This document shows positions 47,517 to 59,792 of a stretch of DNA of 64,000 bases, piece by piece. Position 1 is the first letter of the stretch; each line of letters begins with the position of its first letter. This DNA comes from Moringa oleifera. Its lineage: Eukaryota > Streptophyta > Magnoliopsida > Brassicales > Moringaceae. The stretch is taken from NCBI GenBank assembly GCA_021397835.1, contig JAJFZO010000344.1, forward strand, positions 3,782,001 through 3,846,000. Direction: 5' to 3'. The position numbers and the translations under genes are program-made. The notes under the pieces are model-generated. The model saw only the letters and a list, made by a program, of their open reading frames with translations, searched no databases and was not told where the DNA came from.

Positions 47517-47545
47517 CTCTCTCTCTCTCTTCTGTGATATAATAA
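47517..47545 (+). promoter_or_regulatory. CT-rich patch and TATA-like element before the CLE gene
   Basis: A CT repeat at about 47517-47531 is followed by GATATAATAA (47536-47545), a plausible TATA element. It lies about 60 bases before the upstream ATG at 47598. Plant core promoters often pair a pyrimidine patch with TATA. The assignment is by inspection only. Confidence 0.35.
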
Positions 47546-47574
47546 TCTGTAGGCTTCAGCTTGACCAGAGTCCC

Positions 47575-47601
47575 ATGGAAGCAAGCACAGCTTATTCATG
47601 A
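47575..47601 (+). promoter_or_regulatory. Upstream mini-ORF in the CLE leader
   Basis: An eight-codon ORF (MEASTAYS then TGA) lies upstream of the CLE coding region. Its stop overlaps the next ATG (47598) as ATGA. That ATG is in frame with the CLE gene. Whether it lies in the transcript depends on the start site. The probable TATA element at 47536 would place transcription just upstream of it. Confidence 0.4.
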
Positions 47602-47759
47602 AAACTTCAATCCTCTGCTCCTTTTTTTCTGCTACTTACGATCTTTGTCTAGCTCATTCAAGCTGTCATTCTTGTAATAACCCTCTCCTTCTTCCGCTAA
47701 CCCTAGTATCACTCTCTCTCTCCTTCTCTTTCTCTCTCCATGCAGAACTCTCCCTTGCC

Positions 47760-48068
47760 ATGAAAAGCCAGCTTCTCTTCCCTCTCATTCTCCTCTCCCT
47801 CTCTCTTTCCCTTCTATTCTTTCACGGCCTTCACCATTTAGCTTCCATGAACAACAGCACCAGCACCCCGAACACCAGTACCAGGAGAGCATTGGCAAGC
47901 AGCTTTGACTTCACACCGTTTTTGAGGCACAAGCACCATCATCATCATCATCACCGACGACACGGCCCCCGGCCGCCACCTCCACCTGCAGCCTGGAACG
48001 AATCCGACCCATTTTACAGAGCCGAAAAACGAGTCGTCCCAACTGGTCCAAACCCTTTACACCATTGA
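47760..48068 (+). CDS. CLE-family secreted peptide precursor (CLE11/12/13-like)
   Basis: This intronless gene encodes a 102-aa prepropeptide whose last 12 residues, RVVPTGPNPLHH, are a textbook CLE dodecapeptide. CLE peptides are cut from a secreted precursor, often hydroxylated on the prolines, and perceived by LRR receptor kinases. The N-terminus (MKSQLLFPLILLSLSLSLLF) is a signal peptide. The variable region holds SFDFTPF, which I recall from Arabidopsis CLE12 and CLE13, then a run of seven His and PRPPPPP, then ESDPFYRAEKR directly before the peptide, a typical processing context. Peptide residue 5 is Thr; as I recall, CLE11, 12 and 13 have Ser there and CLE8 has Thr. I chose the ATG at 47760 because the signal peptide begins there. 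An in-frame ATG at 47598 would add 54 residues with a second hydrophobic stretch. Confidence 0.9.
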   Translation: MKSQLLFPLILLSLSLSLLFFHGLHHLASMNNSTSTPNTSTRRALASSFDFTPFLRHKHHHHHHHRRHGPRPPPPPAAWNESDPFYRAEKRVVPTGPNPLHH

Positions 48069-49316
48069 CAAGGTCTCATTAATTTTAATTTTGTACTATG
48101 CTCTCTTGTGTGTTCATGTCAATTAATTTTAACTTCTTATCAGTAATTTATTTTTCTCAAGAAAAAAAAGGAGAAAAATCTGTGTAGTGAAAGTATTTGT
48201 ATGATTCCCCCATACTTGTTTACAGATATCAAAAAGCTTTAATTTAATTCAAACATATAAAGATTATATATTCATATACTTCATTTTCATCTATCATCAA
48301 TTTTAATTTTTTTTCCTTATCATGTGACTGAGTAATTAATTTATATTATTTTCTCTTTATATTAATTTAATATATAATATATAATCCTGCAGCTGAGTCA
48401 TGCTTATGAAATTAATATGCTGTAAATCATGCAAATGGCTTACTTTGTTTAATATTGTTATTCGTATAATTAGCATTACAATATTAATGTTTATATGTTC
48501 ATGTGAATGGGACAACTCCGAACAAGAGTAGCTGTGAGGGCACGGCACGTCACATCACGGAGTCCGGAATTTTAGCATCCGTGCTGCATCAGATTAATTT
48601 TTTTGACTTTATTATATAAAATATTAACATTAAGGTTAGTTATGTGACAAGAACTTTAGTCTATATTAATTTTATGTGCCGAGATATTACTATGTAGGGG
48701 TTGACTTCAAAGATCAATCCAATAAATAGAAAGATATATGCATTTACAATACTTAGTAGTAAGTTCTTTCAATTTTATGATATTATCTGTTTTAAATTTT
48801 TAATTTTAATGTATTTAATTTTTTTATCGTCAATTTAAATTGTGTTGTTTTAATGAAGCATTATTAAATTTACTTGAAAAAACTAGTTACTTAAAACTTA
48901 AAGTACTTATTTTTTTTTATGTATTTTAAATTTTAAATTTTTATTTTGTTATTGACAAAATCTTAATTTATGGTAAATTAAATAAGCAAAGAGTTTCATT
49001 TAAAATCAATGTAGCGGAAAAGAGTATGCTCTATTTATTTAAACTATATTGAGTTTTTTAATAAAAATAAAAAAAATTATAATTTACGTATTAATATAAA
49101 AATTGTAAATAAAAAATCATAATTATTTTATTTTATTAAATTATTACGGGTTATTATTTTTTAAAAAACTTATTGTAATTTAAATTTATATTTCATAATA
49201 TTAAACTTTTATTATTCTTACCAAACTCATTGTAATTTTGGGGAGAAATATAAAAGATTTTATAATTTTTTTTAAAAAAATGGTTTTTTCAATGTTTTCA
49301 TAAAGATTTTATTGAA

Positions 49317-49348
49317 TATATATATATATATATGTATGTATATATATA
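49317..49348. repeat. (AT)n microsatellite
   Basis: Mostly TA units with one TATGTATG interruption, in AT-rich intergenic DNA. Confidence 0.9.
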
Positions 49349-51594
49349 ACAATGGAGAATTTCAAAGTGAAAATGTGGAGAGAGCATTGGATCCTCAAAA
49401 AGGAGTTGCAATGTTTTCTTACAAAATGGTCAAATCCCAATGAACCCTTTTTGGATCATTTCAAAGTAATCTTGAAAATCTCTCAAATTTCAAAGGAGGG
49501 TTGGTGTAGTTAGTCCAGGAGAAGGTTAAAATGCTAAACTACTACTCTCTTATGTTCTTCTCTAAGTACACTTTGCCTTTTCATCCTTTCAGCTTCTCTC
49601 TCATCTTTAACTTGTCTACATGTCTTACCCACAAACATCAATTTTTCAATTAATGTATCCTTTACCCTTTTGGATATTATCAAATTGGGATTTAATTCAA
49701 TCTCCATGCAACGATGAATCAAATTCCCATTTTGAATTTTTTTAAAAAAATTATTCTAATTTTTAAAATTGATATAAAAATAATTATTTTTTATTTTATT
49801 TCATGTCAATATGTCTCTTCAAATAATCACCAAAAATCATATCATGAAAAAATATTGATCTCATCATAATAATTACTTGATATTATTTGTTTTGAACTTT
49901 CTAAATTAATCTTTTAAATTATATTCAAATAAATATCATATAACAAACGTGTAATTTGTAAAAAATAAAAATAAAAATTAATTTTTTATTATTTATCTTA
50001 TTAAATAATCATGAATTAACATACTTTTTACAGTTTTACCCATTTTTAATTTTAAAAAAAATGTGAATTGAGTGAAAATGAGATTTGAATTGGGTTAAAA
50101 TTCTGAAAAATATTAGAATAAGGTGAAAAATGAGTTATTTTTCCAAATTTTTGTTGTTTGTATTGTGTGAAACTGTTACAAATCATATTGCGTTGACTTA
50201 GAATAAGGTTAGTGGCAGCGCCACTTTGATGGTGCACAATAAGGAGCTAACCCGCATGCAATACATATACTTTTTTGTAATTAAAATATCCAATTATTTT
50301 TTTTTATAAATTTTAAAAATAAATCAAGCAACCATAATAAAATGATGGATTAAGTGTTTAAAAATTTAATATTTATATGTGAATAATATTATTCATGATG
50401 TCATTCTTTACTTTATTTAGGTCTAGATTTTGAAACAAAAATAAAAATAAAAAATGTAACATCTTCACCCAAAAAAAAAAAAAAACTTTTTCATAATTTG
50501 ACTTTGAGCTAAGAAACTCTTGTAATGGAGTAACTATGCTTATGATTAGTGGGAAAGTGGAGCTTGCATGCATCCCTTAATGATAATACAAAGGGCCACC
50601 ACTACACCCTCATATTCTTCCCCATTTATCATATGGTGCCATTAAATATATATTATTTAATTTAAAATCTTAATTATTAAAAATTTTATTTTTAAAACTA
50701 TTTTTCACAATTTTTAATATCGACGAGTTCGGCTTGCCCATATTTTATCTAACCTATGACGCAAAGCAAAGCATTATAAAAAATATATATTAATTAAAAA
50801 TTTTAAAAAATATTTTTTCTTAATTTTTATTTTTAATTTTAAAATATTTTAAAATAAATTATGATTGATAACAATAATCAAATTAACCCTTAATTCAAAC
50901 CATTATAACAAAATTAATCATATCTTGATTGTTAAAATACCTAAAAGGTACTTAAATGAATTTTAGAAACCAAACATATAAACACAAAAATATTAAATTA
51001 TTTTTCAAGAGTTTTATATTGATTTAATCGTCAAATATTTTCTCTTTTTTGCAATTTTATGTTGAATTGAGCCTGAAAATATTTTAAAAATATATCTATT
51101 TCAAAAAACGCTAAACGAATATAAGTAGTTAAAAGATTTATTACCTAGTTCTATAATATTACGTAGAAATCATGTATTATGAAATTGATAGAAACATAAA
51201 TATTAAAAAATAATATTTTAAAAATGAAACTCCACATAAATGTGCGAACTTAAACTATTTTATGTTCAAAATGATACAAAAATAAATTAATAATACATTT
51301 ACAACAAGTTTTATAAAAAAAATATTATGTTATATAACATAATATTGGAAGTTAAATATTTGGACCGTCCAAGAGAAGAAACTTCCTTGACAAACTGAAT
51401 AAGGCCCGGCCGATATGCAATAAAAATATGAATAAGTGGTGGGTCTTGCATGAAGCATGAATCATTGTTAGTATCACAATCATTGACTTTTGAAAAAAAT
51501 TCATGTTGATAATCAAACTTCAATGTGATTATTATTATGATTCGGAAATTATTATTTGTCCTTTATTTATATACATCATTATATTTGCTATTAT

Positions 51595-51617
51595 TAAAAT
51601 AATAATAATAATAATTT
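51595..51617. repeat. (AAT)n short tandem repeat
   Basis: About seven AAT units in intergenic DNA. Confidence 0.8.
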
Positions 51618-51900
51618 TAGCTTCAAGTTATTAGCCCAGCGTGTACTAGTTGGGCCTTACCAGTTGAAGTGATTGGGCCTTGCTTTCATTATTTCTGTTT
51701 TAAAAGTTTAACTCTTAAATTTAATATCACTAAATAGATATTTTACCAACTGATATATAAATTTCAAATTTTTAATAATTTTTAAAATATAATTTTTTTA
51801 TAATAATAATAATTTTAAAACATATATTATTTACATAATAATAAAATTAAAATAAAATTATAAAAAAATTTGTTATAAAAATTATTTTAAAATAAATAAA

Positions 51901-52437
51901 GTAAATATTATATAAAATCTTATATTTATTTTATATTATCAATCAAATTCTTATATTCAAAAATTATCAAATTAAATCTTAATTTATTAATTTAAATCAA
52001 ATTAATTTTATATTAAAAAATTTAAAAATTAAATATATTTAAATTAAAAATCTTATATAATAAATTTTGAGTTAAAATTTTTTATAGATATAAATAAATT
52101 TAATTTACTATTACAAAAAAATTTAAAAATTTTGAATACTAAAAAGATTATTTTTTAAGTTTGCATTAAAATTTTAAAAAATTCACTAAAAATAAATATT
52201 AAATCTAAAATTATTCATATTTAAGGAATGGGTTTGAAATACAATGAAAAATTCATTAGAATCAATTTTTTAAATATTTTAATAATAAAAATATTTTTAA
52301 TTTTTAATATTTATTTGAATTAAAATTTAACATAATATCAAATTGATAAATTAAGGTTTAATTTGTCAGTTTTTTTAATGTAAGAATTTAATTAATTAAA
52401 TAAAATAAAATAAATATTATGATTTTAGATGATATTT
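51901..52437. mobile_element. AT-rich element with about 95-bp terminal inverted repeats
   Basis: The reverse complement of 51901-51995 aligns with about 52340-52437 at roughly 80% by eye. For example ATAAATTAAGATTTAATTTG in the left arm's complement matches ATAAATTAAGGTTTAATTTG in the right arm. It is non-coding. The left half resembles 57475-57690 in direct orientation, so it is a repeated family. Superfamily not identified. Confidence 0.6.
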
Positions 52438-52542
52438 ATATCAACTTAATATTTACATAAAGTATAAATTAAAACAACAATAAATCATAGCTTTATTGTA
52501 TAGTCAACCATCCCGATAGGACTTCTTTATCTTTGAAGTGAC

Positions 52543-53386
52543 TAAGGAATGAATAAAAACTTGCCTTTTCATAGCTCCTTGCAGTCCGCAGAAGCTTTTC
52601 AATGAAGTCTAAGGTTTCAAATTGTTAGATTTCTCAGTTGACAAAGTCTTTGCAGAGTGCTTGACAAAGAAATTAAAAATATGGTTGGAAAAAGGAATCA
52701 TTATTTGGTCCTTCAAACCTTGAAAGTGTGATTTTTCATACATTTCAAAGTAAATTTATAATTTTTTTTTAATGTTTCAACATACCCAACTTTTCAAAAT
52801 AAAAAAAAAAATAATTTTCTCATTCAATTTGGAGTATTTTTTTCTTTATTTTATTATTTCTTTATATAAATATTATTTCACTTACTTGCCATTTGGGTTT
52901 TCAATTCTTTTTTCTTCTCCATTACGTGCAACAGAGAATGACTGAAAATAACACTATTTTCACAATTAGGGTGATAAGAATATGTGATTTACTGCCTAAA
53001 CCACTTTGGTCTTATAATTTGACTCCTAAAATTTTATGTTAACGAAAATGGTCTTTCTTATTAACCCATTTATTATCACTAAATTATTATTATTATTTTT
53101 TAAAATTTAATAAACTCACATGGAATTAGAGTATAAAAAATTTAATTAAATCATAACATGATTAAGTCAAAGCTAAAGTTTGATGAAATTAGTGATGCTA
53201 AGTACGATGAACAAGTTGCATTACTATTATGCATTTTAATTTTACCATACATAATTATTTCATAATCAGCTAATTCAGCTTGATTTTTACATATAATTAA
53301 AAGAAAAATTCAACTTATTTTTCATTCAAAGACAACCCATTCACGTGTTTAAGCTTATTATGATTATAATAGTGATATCCATTACA
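52543..53386 (+). repeat. Diverged direct repeat, unit A
   Basis: It aligns with 60666-61569 through most of its length. Shared stretches include TTTTCAATGAAGTCTAAGGT, GACAAAGAAATTAAAAATAT versus GACAAAGAATTAAAAATATG, CTTGAAAGTGTGA, ATTTTCTCATTCAATT, and GTTTAAGCTTATTATGATTA. Divergence is perhaps 20-25% with indels. It shows no obvious coding capacity, and LTR termini (TG...CA) were not found. Confidence 0.8.
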
Positions 53387-55699
53387 TTTCGTCATCTCTT
53401 ACTTATGTGCCTTACAATGTAAACCTAGTATTTTTCCTTGGCAAATTTTACAAGAATGGTAATTTTTTCAATCCAAATTAGTTCGCTCTTCATATTGCTT
53501 AAAAAATAATAGTATTGGATATAATGAGATGAAAAAAAAAACATTGTGAGATAATTGACTCAACAAGAATTTATTTTAAAGAAAAAGATTAGAAAGTGTT
53601 ATTAGGTAATAGAGATATCTTCGGGTAGTTAAATTAAAAATGAGTTGAATAGTTAATGAATAAATATCGTGAATAAAACTTATCATAATTCTTCTTCTTC
53701 TAACTTGGGCAATGATATCATGGTAATCGAATTATACTAGGGTTGACCTCATCTTGTTTTAGGGCTAACATTTATTTAATCTTCAAGAACGTTGTTGGTC
53801 TTTTGTTGTAGGACTACTTTAATAATTTCTTTTGTCTAGTATGGCATCCTTTATAACATGGTATATTGATATTATGTTGATCCATTGACACCCTTATTAA
53901 CAGCTTGGGACTTTTTTTGGATCTTTCTCTTAAGAGTTAGACTTACTAATTTTGGGTTGTAGTTGATTATTCTTGCTAAATTTTCATTGGGCTTTTATGA
54001 ACTTGCTAAGAGATTTGGGCTTCAACCATATTTAATCGCATCAAATATGCCATATTGCTTTAGTTAAAAAAGACTTTTTGACATACTTTAGCTAAATAAG
54101 TAGCACTTTAGCCCCATGACTTGAACCCTTAGAGTGCTTTTCCTCTTTACTTATTGTTTTAGCTTTTTGGTGACTCTATAATGACTTTAGGTTTCTGTTG
54201 CGCTTTTTGACTTAGTAGCAACTTGGGGGCTCAGCAATGATTTGCGGACTTAGTAACTACTTAGTGTTTTCATGTTACTTGTGGAAATAACAATGATTTG
54301 AATTCTCTGCATCAGCTCATCAACTCAATAGTAGAGTTTGACGTTTCAATATTAGTTTACAAGCTCAATAGCGGCTTGACACCTCTACATTGACTCAAGG
54401 ACTCTTAGTAACTTCAATTAGTAGGCACACTTAACCGCTTTGCTCAATAATTTTCTTTAAACAAAGGCGCTCATTAAATGTTCTCCTTATTCTTACTCAA
54501 TAAGTGCTCTCAGCTATCCTACTTAGCAACCAAACTTCATAGATTCGCTCAGTAAGTGCTCCCCATAACTCCTCCCAATAAGTATTCATTAAGTTTCGTT
54601 TAGTAAGCATATTGGCGTACTTTAGCTATTTGGGTTTGGAATGTCAATTTTGAGCATTATTTTTTAAAGATTTTTTGGATTTTAGCACCGAAAGTCTTTC
54701 CTGACTTTATGATGACTTCTTCTAGAAGTAACTTTTTGATTGTTTTTATGAATCATATCTTGCATGCTGTGTTAAATTGATTACCTCACTTATAGTACGT
54801 AGTCATTTAATGTCTCATATACCTTACTAACAAATGGCACTTTCGAGTTGGTGCTTACCCTTATAAAGATCATATTTTGACTTCTTTTTCCCTTTAATGC
54901 AACATATTCACTTCTCCTTAAGCCTTTTTTCTAATAAGTGCTCATTCCTTATCTCACATTATTCTATTTTCATTTCTTCTTCTCTTAGATCATGGTTGAG
55001 CCTTTTTTTAGTACTTCTTTGGTTCCTTTCAACATCATGGCTCATGGTTTGACCTCGATTGGCTGTTAGAGATTATTAGGCATATATATTTCTCTACCTT
55101 TTGTAGCTACGGATAAAGCTTATAATCATCCTAAGCAACGTCTTTGGGATTAGGCTCTCAGATGAGAATGCAAAATATCATATTTTTCTCCCTTAATGTT
55201 TAATATTTTATACTTATTTTGTGCTCAAATGCAATCATCATTCTTATATTTTTATTTAGGATGAAAATGAAGACGTTAAGTATTAAACGAAGTTAATTGC
55301 ACGATCTGGGAAAATTTCAACATTGTTTCATAATTTAGACATAACTCTTTCATCAAAGCTCTAATTGAAATGATTCAAGATTCTGTAGAACAAGAAAAAA
55401 AATCTCTAAAACTTTTTTGTTTTGTATTTTAAGAGATATTGGTTACTTTAAGGTTGAAATCAAGCTTGAATTTGCTATAGTTACATTATTGATGTTTTGG
55501 AATGTTCTGTGGTGGTTTATTTCTAGAAATTTTCAGATTTGATGCATAAAATCTAATTGAAAATAATATTTTTGTAGTTATATTAGGACTTTATTTTATT
55601 TTCAAGATTTTTTTTAATTAAACTGATTTGCATGTTGTTATTTTAAGATATATTTACAATATTTTTGAATACCCAAGTGTTGGTTGATTTCTTATTGAA
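53387..55699. other. Spacer between repeat unit A and the gypsy pol remnant
   Basis: It holds the degenerate repeat region at 54.2-54.6 kb and a stretch near 54860-55090 with TTATAAAG followed by a CT-rich leader and an ATG. This resembles an LTR or retroelement 5' region. No coding domain could be read. Confidence 0.45.
54200..54620. repeat. Degenerate short-period repeat region
   Basis: Variants of CTCAATAAGTGCTC and CTTAGTAACTT recur many times (for example at about 54510, 54545 and 54575), interspersed with TTTGACG/CTTGACA-like words. This looks like a decayed minisatellite. Similar arrays occur in untranslated parts of large plant gypsy elements. The exact period cannot be set by eye. 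Confidence 0.4.
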
Positions 55700-57400
55700 T
55701 ACCTAAGATCTGATAAGGAAATAAGAGCCTTGAGCTAGTCATCAGATGAGTCGACTTGGTCCCCATCGGGTGTCAACTAGGCAACCACAGAAAAGGCAAG
55801 GCATTGAGATAGAATTGAAGGGACCTGATAATATTGAATTCATAAATGCACTGAAGCTCGATTTTTACACTTCAAACAATGAGAAAGAATACAAGATTTT
55901 GATCACATGTTGCGCATCACTAAGGACATTAAGGTCATGAACTTTCCTATTTGATCAATTAACAACTTATTATTGGCCAAATTAATAGGGACTATGAAGC
56001 CAAAGGGCAAAAAAATTCAAAGTATCTAAAAAAGGCCAAAGCTTGCTTAAAGGCTTCGCACGAGTTAAGCTTAAACAAGTCCCTCTCAGTTAAAACATTT
56101 ATATCGATCTACTCATAAAATTGACGATGAACAGTTATAAATATATGGCTCAAGTCGACTTTCACGATGTTAAAAGGCACCTTTCAATCAACAAAAAAAA
56201 AAAAAAACATTTTCTCACCAATAAGAATTCATGACTTGACCTTATTCATGCTTATCTTAATAATAGAACCTTACTAAAAGAGTTTGGAAAGGCCTGAGAA
56301 GTATAATATGAGGTTCATAACGATTGGCCAAGACATTTACTGACCATTCTTCAAGGGACCATATCTTAATACATCACAAAAAAAAAGAACAATAATACAT
56401 ATTTAGAGGTTCATGAGGGCATTTGTGGTGGCCACATAGAGACGCGAGACTAATTAGAAAAGTTTTACGCGAAAGTTATTATTGGTTTAACATACTCAAA
56501 ACTACTGAGAGTTTTATAAAACAATGCCACATGCCAAAGGTTTGCTAACACGCTTTGAGTCCTAGCTAGATTTAAGTCATTACCCATTTGCCCAATGCGG
56601 CATAGACTTTGTATGCTCGTTACCTTGGCCCACCCATCATTAAAAGTTCGTTATCATCGCCCTTTACTACTTTATGAAGTAGGTTAAGGAAAAAGCAATC
56701 ACCTAGACCATTGTGTAGAAAGCATGAGATTTCATATGAGAAGTCATTATTTACTAATTTAAAGTACCAAGAATCATTGTGACAAGGAACAAACAGCCAT
56801 AAACTTAAGATCAAGCAATCCTTTAATAGCAGTGGGTCATCCATAAGCAGATGGACAAGTCAAAATGACCAGTTAGACGCAATTTGGTTCATTAAAATAA
56901 TGACTAGGTTAAGCATAAAGATGATAGATTAATGAGCTACTCAACATTTTGAGGTCTTATTGAACCACATCGCGCACCATAATTGGTGGAATGCCTTTTG
57001 TGATGGTGTATGGAGCCGAATTAATATCACCCATGGAGATCGAGAAGACCTCGTTACACATAAAGGCATTTGATAAATATTTAAATGAGAACAAACTCCA
57101 GTCATCGCTTATCTTACTTCTTGAAATATTATATAGACCTAGCACTTGTAAAGAGCTATACATGGAACAAGAAGCTCACTTTTAATAGACAAGTTTGTAA
57201 AAAGGAAAAAAAAACATTTTATGTCGGTGATTCTAGTCATACAAATGGTCAAGGTCTTGCACCCGAAGGAGGTCATAGGAAAGTTATTAGCATGTTTAAA
57301 AGGACCGTATCAAGGCATACAAGTCGTGAAACCAAAAGTCTACACCATCATAAAGATGGATGATATTCTATATTAGAAACATGGATTTAAGTAACCTCAA
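55700..57400 (+). pseudogene. Ty3/gypsy pol remnant (RNase H and integrase)
   Basis: In order: an RNase H stretch (GIEIELKGPDNIEFINALKL, then TSNNEKEYKILI, 55800-55915), as in the archaeal-type RNase H of Tat-lineage elements. Then an integrase zinc-binding remnant (HEGICGGH at about 56412). Then integrase core pieces (GIDFVCSL near 56595 and QADGQ-like ADGQVKMT near 56850). Then the C-terminal MPFVMVYGAELISPMEIEKT (56991-57050) and LKGPYQGIQVVKPKVYTI (about 57300). Stops and frameshifts are numerous. Upstream gag, protease and RT were not recognised. Confidence 0.8.
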
Positions 57401-57474
57401 AAAGTCTTATATGTGATATACATTGTATTCTGTCAAGGACGGTATATAGCCGTAAGTTTTAGAGTAAGGTCCTA

Positions 57475-57690
57475 TAAAATCTGAATATTTACTCTAGATC
57501 ATCAACCAAATACTCATGTTTGAAAGTGATAAACTAAATCTTGATTTATCAATTTGAACTAAATTGAACATTACCAAAAAAATTTAAAAATTAAAAATAT
57601 TCAAATTGAAGATTCTATATAATGAATTTTAACTTGAAGTTTTTCACAGAAGTAAAGAAATATTGAAGATACCATCATAAAAAATGTTTA
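57475..57690 (+). repeat. Half-copy of the 51.9-kb inverted-repeat element
   Basis: It aligns in direct orientation with 51910-52125. Landmarks are AAATCTTGATTTATCAATTT (against AAATCTTAATTTATTAATTT) and AAAAAAATTTAAAAATTAAA. The copy here is less AT-rich and its right arm is not visible. Confidence 0.5.
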
Positions 57691-59160
57691 TGCATGCCAT
57701 CAAGCTTCAAGAATGCCTCTTGTTTCTTAGTTAAGGATTTTCATATCACTTTTGCCTTGTCATATACAGCCTTCAAATTACGATTGCATTCTCCCAACAA
57801 CTCCTCATACCTCATTAGCTCTTTCAAGGTGAAAAATACTTTTCCATTATTAACAAGTATTACTGCGCCGACTACATAACAAAAAGCATAACTTTAAGAG
57901 TCAAACTAGTAAAAAAGAAACATAAATATGGCTTACCATCATAAATCTAAACAAAGACTCCTTCACCATTTTATTGTTGTCCAACTCCTCCAAAGCTTTT
58001 AAGGACTTCTAGAAACGAATATCTTTCAACAACTCTAGAGCCATACGAGGGTGGATCAAAGATAAGATTATATCACTTCTTTTATGAGCACTGAGGGAGC
58101 TTCAAAGGAAACATGGCACGCGTCTTTAGAGCCACAAGCACGAGAGGAGAAAGCATCAACCTCGGCAAGATATAATGCTTTGTATCATCCTTTTTGTCAT
58201 TAAACATGATAAGTTCACTTCGTTTTTCTTTTTTAAGGCTTTGGATAAGTCATGGCTCCACACTTAAGGCTTATATCTGGAGCCTCCTTATCATCTTTTC
58301 GAAATTTGGTTTTTGAGTGCTCATATTTCTTATAAAATAAAAATGTATATGTTATCACACAAGTTACAATGTGTCTAAAATCAAAAAATGCAAAGCAAAG
58401 CAAAAGAATAAATTAGACTAGCTAAGTCCTTGAGCAAAGTAAGAGAACCAGATGTCGATGAAAAAGCTTTAAATCCTCAAGGCTCAAAAGAAAGATTTGT
58501 CTCATCCATAAAAGAGTTCGCATCTGCAAAAGGAGGAAAAAGCTTACAATGAGCTAGTTGTTTCTCATGAAGATGTTTATCTTTAAAAAAAAAAAAAAAG
58601 TGCGCCTAATGTCTAACATATTCTCCCAAATGTGGGAAGAAATGTCATCAAGCTCTAATGATGGAGCCTTAAAATGAAGATGTGCTACCTCACACAAAAT
58701 GATGTGACGATTAATTCCCTAAAAAAAAAAAGTCAACATTTCCACCCCATAATGACGATGGTAAATCCTAAAATAGCCATTAGTCAGTGGTCGGACTTAG
58801 GTACCATCATTCTTGACTATGAGGATGATGTTTAGGCATAAAAATCTTCAAAAAATCAATAGAAGGTACTCAAGGCATGATATTGCAATAATGTAAGAAA
58901 TCCTAGAAATAAATGCTAAGAATTAAGGATAATTAAGTTATGAAACAACAATGTTAAAACTAAACAAAAACTATGAATCAAAGGATTCAAATGACTGCAT
59001 CCTTGTATACATAAATAACCCAGTAAGAAAGAGAGTAGGCTCTCTCTGACTAAGACACTGGAATCAATTAAGTAGACTGAAAGATACGATATTAATCCCT
59101 CAACAGCCACTCGGGCAACCAAAGAAAAGGGTGAAACTCCAACCATTAAAAGAGCATCCA
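57690..59160 (-). pseudogene. Unidentified decayed coding-like stretch
   Basis: Read on the minus strand, broken frames look protein-like: DTKHYILPRLMLSPLVLVAL (about 58190-58130), HPRMALELLKDI and KSLKALEELDNNKMVKESLF (58060-57960), then LMRYEELLGECNRNLKAVYD (57820-57760). The charged, helical character suggests coiled coil, as in gag-like or extra ORFs of plant retroelements. I cannot name the family. A degraded host gene is also possible. Confidence 0.35.
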
Positions 59161-59792
59161 TGTTGAAAAACTATGCACAAACTATAGGAAAGGAGAAATG
59201 AATCTCTGGAATAGCATAGGATAGCAGTAAACGACTATGAAACGGGAATGTTGACAACATTAATAAAGAAAACAAGAAAAGAAAGTGGAAAAAGATGGTC
59301 GCACGCCCAAAAAAAACATTATATAAGAGAGAAACACAAAAAACCACTCCACGATGTAGTCGAATACCTTTTATGATGCATCCCTCAATGCATCGTTAAA
59401 GGGTAAGGTGCTATGACACAAAGTTAGGTCATGTTTATAAACATAACATTCCAAGTTTTTGTCTTTGGGTCACGAAGCCTATACATGACCGATAAACCCA
59501 AAAAAAAAAAAAAAAACCTAGTCTCATACTCTTGATATTAACTCTATGATAATAAGCATAAAACACAATATTATTGAAGTAACACTTTGTAAGAACTAGA
59601 GGTTAATAAAATGATACTCTTTATGTATCCACATTCCCCTCAAATGTACCAACTCACCTTTAATTGCAAATCTATATAGTTGAGGGGACAAAAGCATCAT
59701 GGTAAGCAAGTCCAAAAAAAAAAAAAAAAAAGTTATCTATAGTCAACTCACACCATTTAGCCTACATATTACTAATAAGTTGTACACATTAA

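Larger units (their letters stand above)
48069..51900. other. AT-rich intergenic region after the CLE gene
   Basis: Very AT-rich, with poly(A/T) runs. A less AT-rich patch at about 49345-49720 has no recognisable product. I found no gene. Confidence 0.6.
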
